Origin: Zizania palustris
Taxonomy: Eukaryota; Streptophyta; Magnoliopsida; Poales; Poaceae
Direction: 5' to 3'
NCBI GenBank assembly: GCA_019279435.1
Contig: JAAALK010000286.1
Location: 51,098,289-51,162,288, forward strand
Length of the DNA stretch: 64,000 nt
Positions 59,690 to 64,000 of this stretch are shown here, piece by piece; the stretch's first letter is position 1, and every line of letters begins with the position of its first letter. The translations under genes were made by a program, and so were the position numbers. The notes below the pieces were generated by a model. That model saw only the letters and a list, made by a program, of their open reading frames with translations, had not been told where the DNA came from and searched no databases.

Positions 59690-60175
59690 GCCGCCGCCGC
59701 CTCCCGCGCCCAGCAGCCCGCCGCCGCCTCCCGCCCTCGCCGCCTCCCGCCGCCGCCCGCCCTCGCCGCCGCGCCGCTGCCCGGCCGCCGCCGCCCGCCC
59801 GCCCGCCCGGCTCCCGGCCGCCTCGGCCGCCGCCCGCCCGCCCGCGGCCGCCCGCCCGCCCGCCCGCCAGCCCGCCCGCTCGGCAGCCGCCCGCCCGGCC
59901 GGCCGCCAGCCCGCCCGCTCGGCAGCCGCCCGCCCGGCCGGCCGCCTCCCGGCCTACTCCCGGCCGCCTCGGCCGCCGCCCGCCCGCCCGCCCGCCGCCC
60001 GGCCGCTCGGCCGCCGCCCGCCCGGCCGCCTCCCGCCCGGCCGGCCGCCTCCCGGCCGCCTCGACCGCCGGCCACCGCCCCCTCCCGGCCATCGCCGCCG
60101 TCCCGGCCCGCGCCACCCGTCCCGGCCGCCGTCCCCGATTCGACCGCCGCGAGCCGTCACCGTCCGCCGGCCTAC
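59690..60175 (+). repeat. GC-only low-complexity tract encoding Pro-Ala-Arg repeats
   Basis: About 490 bp composed almost entirely of G and C, built from CCGCCCGCC-like and CGGCAGCC units, including an exact-looking duplication of CAGCCCGCCCGCTCGGCAGC. It lies inside ORFs on both strands. The plus-strand ORF (59631-60191) reads as Pro/Ala/Arg repeats and may be the first exon of the CACTA gene, with a donor at about 60188 (GTAATTA), but the composition alone can produce this. Confidence 0.7.
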
Positions 60176-60774
60176 ACAAATCACAAAGTAATTATTTTCA
60201 CCGCTTTACGAATTTTTTCGCTTTTTATTTGTGAATTGTTTCATTGGTAAATTGAATTGGTAGAGACATATAGATATAGATATGGATTAAATTTTGTCAA
60301 TTGATGAATTAAATGATTGATATGCTGGATTATTCCGATATTAAATTATGGAGACATATAGATAGCTTTATAGTCCACTGATATCTTTTTTAATTTGTAC
60401 TATTATAGTTAAGAAAAAACACTTGTACATGCATTCTACAAAAGGACTTAAAACACTTAAATTAAGTGGCTTTGATTATTTGATATTTTAGACCGTCATG
60501 ATCATACATTAATTTTATGAATTTTGTCATTGGTATGCATGAGCAGATACACTCTAATAGACGTGTATAGGTAGGAAATGTTGAATGATAGTATGAATCT
60601 TGTTTTATATGTGATATTCTTTTTTCATATGCAATATATGTTGTGATATTATGTATAAATTATGCATGATTTCATTGGGTGATTAGTATTATATCTATAT
60701 ATACTTTATTATATATACTTCTTTTCGTATGCAATTTTTTATTTGACAACAACGTAGATAGTGTAACGAAACCT

Positions 60775-62159
60775 ATGCGTCACCCGTTTCGGACCAACAT
60801 GTCTCACACGTGTCATGCGTGTGAGATGTGCAGGTCCGGAATTGTCCCTTTTTGGACAGCCTCAGAGTGGGCGACAGAGCGTGGTTTTATGACTGAAGAA
60901 GAATACCGTTCGGTAAACAATTCTAACTTTTTACTCTTCGATTGTTGAGATTTGTTGTCATATAATACAAATAGCATCTCTGTTCAGGTGAGGATTCCGT
61001 GGTTTGCAAACCGCGAGGACGCCTATTTCGAATTCTGCAAGATTTGGTCTTCAGCCGCATTTAAGAAGACTTCCGAGCAGAAAAGACAATGCCGCGGGAC
61101 GGATCCGAAGCACAGATATGGTGCCGACGGACATATTCGCCACGCTAAATGCTTGGTAAGACCGATCTGTCACTCTCTAGCTATAGATACATTGTAATGC
61201 GACTAACTCATTTCTAATGTACAGGAAGCTAAATCTGGCAACGTGCCAAGTGACATAGAGGTGTATACCTATGGTCACAAAGGAAGCGATCCGACACAGC
61301 CAGATGTCTTGTGTAGCCAGACAGCCACGGACCATTTGGTGAGATGTTATTAAGAGTTGACGTAATTTCATTTTTCTGCGTCTAGCTAATCGGACATGTT
61401 TTTTGCAGGCGCAGTATGGTGAACACATGGTTCGACTCCATGGAGAGGACTATGATTGGCGGAGAGAACCTGTGGACCAAATGGCCGTGTACTCCAGCGG
61501 AGGTGGCAAAAGCCATGGACGGTGAGACAATGTTTTTATTAATGTTTTGTGTATGGTATTGTGATGGTAACTAACCCCTGTTAATGTTGCAGGTACTCCA
61601 TGTTCAATGGAGTTATTGACTCGAGAGCGGTGAGAGCTCAGAAGTCAGCTCAGTCGTCGCAGAGCTCCGTCGGAGTTGGCTCCAGCCGTCGTCGCTCAGA
61701 AGAAACCCCGGAGATGGTTCGGATGAGGGAGGAAATGAGGCGGCGCGACGAGCACTACAGCAAACAACAAGAGTACTATACCGCCTGCTTAGCACAACAG
61801 CAGGCGATGATCCAAGTAAGCTTACTTTAGAGTGTTGCAGTTCAAAAGTATTCAGAAATAGGTTTAGAACTAACTGATTACATTACAACATGTGTAGCAA
61901 CTAGCCCAGCAAAACAGTGGATTTGACATGTCCATGTTCCAACCACTACCTCCCCCGCCACCACCACTATCTCCTACATCACCTGAGGTACCTCCTAAAT
62001 ACTTAAGTTAGCGTTTAGAAGGGTAGTTGAGTTCGTTTCTAATTTTGTCTATTTCTTCAGTGTTTCCGTACGCCTGGTCAAGATGGAGCCTCCGGGGCAA
62101 ATGTGGACGAAGCGGGAGGCAGCGGCGGCGCCCACGACCCAAATGTGCGCGATCAGTGA
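60775..62159 (+). CDS. TNP1/Ptta-like protein of the CACTA element, at least 7 exons
   Basis: Exons 60775-60912, 60988-61155, 61225-61338, 61409-61521, 61593-61815, 61898-61987 and 62061-62159, all with GT-AG introns, total 945 nt and 314 residues. The N-terminal half (CHACEMCRSG, VRIPWFANREDAYFEFCKIW, RQCRGTDPKHRYG, IEVYTYGHKGSDPTQ) has the look of the plant transposase Ptta/En/Spm accessory family. The C-terminal part is a charged coiled coil (RRRSEETPEMVRMREEMRRR, then a Gln-rich stretch), a proline run (PPPPPPLSP) and a Gly-rich end. In maize the TNPA-class protein binds subterminal repeats and helps excision. No catalytic transposase gene is present, so movement would need one in trans. 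A further 5' exon in the GC-rich tract is possible; the start given is the first in-frame ATG of the first certain exon. Confidence 0.75.
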
Positions 62160-62464
62160 GTATGGATGTGTATAATAAACCTGGATTGAATCTCGATATG
62201 TTATGTGACTTTGTATGTGAATTTGGATGGTATATGTGAATGCGGATGTGTATTGTGACTTTGATTGTGAATTAAGTTGTGTTATGTGATTTTGGATGTT
62301 TGCTGAAGTTTTGGATGTGAGATGTGATTTTGGATGATATATGTGAAGTTTGAATGTGATTTTGGATGTGAAATGTGAATTTGGATGATAATTGTGAATG
62401 TGATTGAAATTGTGGTTGGATGTGAGTGTGAGTAGGGGAACCAGGAAAAAATAAAAAAAATACC

Positions 62465-62815
62465 AGGTAACTTCCGTCGGCTTTGACCATAGCCGACGGA
62501 AGTTAGCTGGTTTCGGCCACGTGGGCAGAAAGGCTAACTTCCGTCGGCTTTGGCCTTAGCCGACGGAAGTTAGCTGCCCCTAACTTCCGTCGGCCTGGCT
62601 GGCCGACGGAAGTTAGAGCCCCCCTGCTGACGTGGCAGTGTTCGGCGCTAACTTCCGTCGGCTTGACGTGGCCGACGGAAGTTAGCTAACTTCCGTCGCC
62701 GCGCCTCCGTCGGCCTTTGGCCGACGGAAGATAGCATTTTGCCGACGGAAGTTGGCTTCTTCCGTCGGGAAAGGGCTAACTTCCGTCGGCTTTGGCCGAC
62801 GGAAGTTGCCTGTTT
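62465..62815. repeat. Right subterminal repeats of the CACTA element
   Basis: At least ten AACTTCCGTCGGC or GCCGACGGAAGTT motifs, mostly as short inverted pairs separated by 6-15 bp, so the region could form a series of hairpins. The array is denser than on the left side. Confidence 0.88.
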
Positions 62816-62828
62816 TGTTGTAGTGCAG

Positions 62829-64000
62829 GTTAAATAGAGGACTTGGACCCAAATCCAAGTTGATGCGCGCCCTAACCCAATTGATCTACAAGTTAAACAA
62901 TAAATCTCCAACTAGATCCATGGGAGCAAGTCTCTAGCCCTATTGGGTTGGTTGCCGCCCCTAGCACATCGAATAGCAACCTGTTAGGTGTCGGTAACCG
63001 ATGCTCGAAATCAAATAATTACTGATCCAACCTACTCGATTACCATTTGATTTGAAAATTTTAATTTTACATGGTTTTAATCGTTAACCAACTAGTTTAG
63101 TAGGGGTGGCAATCGGGTATAATGGGTACGGATAGTGCATACCCATAAATATACATGTTACCTCGTCGTATAAGGTAAATTTTATGGTACACTAGAAATA
63201 TCATGGATCGTTTATTTATTTTGATATGATCTCTAGGAGGTAATATAATAGGTCACACTTAGATTTTTTTTGCGCAAACTTTTCAATTTTCTGGACGTAT
63301 TTTCTAATTTTTTTACATCGACTTTTTAATTATTTGTCAATCGCCAAGTAGTTTTAATTTAATTTTATTTTATTTTAAATCCTAACTAAAATAAATGTTG
63401 CAGATTAATCTTAATTATTACCTCTTAACGGAGCTCTACTACAAAATTAAATGTACTTACTATTTATACATATCGTGTACAACAAATCGGAGGCAATGTT
63501 GTGGATTACTCTACTCGCATGCATGCTCTGGGCTCGTCGGCCCTGTACCGTGGAGGGTAGGAGCGCAGGACCTTTGCATGCAACGAGGCCCATTTGGATG
63601 CCTAACCTCTAAAGGCCCTATTCCCTTCTTTCGTTTATTGTAACTAGCGTATGTTGCAACGGGCAAAAAATTACAACATTAAAATAATGTCATGCAAATG
63701 GAAATAAATGAAACTGAAGTTAGAAATTTTTGATTTGCTATGAGGAGTTGTGATGGCAGACTCATCGCCACTAGCTTCTTTTAAAGTAGTATAGATTATA
63801 TCCAACGTAACTATTACGTGATAATTATCCCTCGTTCCATATACAAGTGTGATATTGATTCATTTATTTTTCTTAGCTTATAGCAGTTTTCACATAGTTC
63901 ACAACGGTTTTTTAAAATATATAAATCAATCAAACAAATCCTAAAACTGCTCTGTTTCTAAAAAGCTTTTGTATTTTGTTACTACAAAAGTTCACCTCGC
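62829..64000. other. Intergenic sequence
   Basis: AT-rich. GTTGCCGCCCCTAGC at 62951-62966 and TAGGGGTGGCAATCGGG at 63102 resemble the dispersed TAGGGRTGRCAAT ends seen elsewhere. The stretch at about 63680-63790 (ATTTTTGATTTGCTATG) resembles 23930-23960. No gene is visible. Confidence 0.5.

Larger units (their letters stand above)
59413..62825 (+). mobile_element. CACTA (En/Spm-type) transposon with CAG target duplication
   Basis: The 3413-bp element begins CACTACAACAAAACAG and ends CTGTTTTGTTGTAGTG, perfect inverted ends, with CAG at 59410-59412 and 62826-62828. Subterminal arrays of AACTTCCGTCGGC in both orientations occupy 59440-59635 and 62465-62815. It carries a spliced TNP1-like gene, but no sequence resembling the TNPD/TNP2 catalytic transposase. 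It is therefore non-autonomous, yet its ends look fresh enough to be mobilised by a related element. Confidence 0.95.

Noticed and set aside
59448..60179. 243-codon minus-strand ORF rich in Gly, Arg and Ala
   Set aside because: It is the complement of a GC-only simple repeat inside the CACTA element; no complex protein sequence.
57840..62828. The arrays of short repeats as CRISPR-like structures
   Set aside because: They are CACTA subterminal repeats with both orientations mixed, irregular spacing and no unique spacers, in a eukaryotic genome.

Overview
The window is plant nuclear DNA, most likely from a grass such as Oryza or a close relative. The support is indirect: multi-exon genes with GT-AG introns, GC-rich first exons grading into AT-rich introns, very long Ty3/gypsy LTRs, En/Spm-type CACTA elements, many Tourist- and Stowaway-like MITEs, and a eukaryotic tRNA-Val gene. 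There are no operons, ribosome binding sites or CRISPR arrays.

Layout. Positions 1-15119 are a nest of retroelements. A minus-strand Ty1/copia pol fragment (1-1264) is interrupted by a minus-strand chromodomain Ty3/gypsy element (LTR 1265-4656, pol 4701-7581) that runs into a 1000-N assembly gap (7582-8581). Beyond the gap lies part of an LTR of a second family (called B here, 8582-15119), itself split by a 3991-bp solo LTR of the first family (A) with a perfect TAGAG target duplication. Positions 15120-24551 are AT-rich intergenic DNA with MITEs, a roughly 50-bp tandem array and small rearranged repeats.

Positions 24552-47877 are the gene island, all on the plus strand: a 14-exon serine carboxypeptidase-like gene; a GT14/DUF266 glycosyltransferase; a small gene that looks plastid-targeted and has an apparent frameshift in its 5' exon; tRNA-Val(CAC); a NAC-domain fragment; a 15-coding-exon leishmanolysin-like (M8) metalloprotease with EGF-like modules; and a GT77/DUF271-type glycosyltransferase. 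Every multi-exon model except the small gene sums to a whole number of codons.

Positions 49053-62825 are again transposons: a solo LTR of family B (49053-52597, duplication TGGAG), a solo LTR of family A (53750-57062, duplication CATAA), a degenerate CACTA element (57843-59168, duplication TGC) and a well-preserved CACTA element (59413-62825, duplication CAG) carrying a TNP1-like gene but no visible catalytic transposase. The remainder to 64000 is intergenic.

The genes do not form an obvious pathway. Three encode predicted secretory or Golgi-type proteins (carboxypeptidase-like, GT14, GT77), and the M8 protease also has a signal or anchor segment, but nothing visible links their functions. 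I did not find a convincing new multi-gene system. The most informative observations are the precise nested-insertion history (including a direct empty-site comparison), a GC-AG intron and altered catalytic-serine motif in the carboxypeptidase-like gene, the frameshifted small gene, an overlapping upstream ORF on the metalloprotease transcript, and a possible tRNA-derived SINE next to the tRNA gene.
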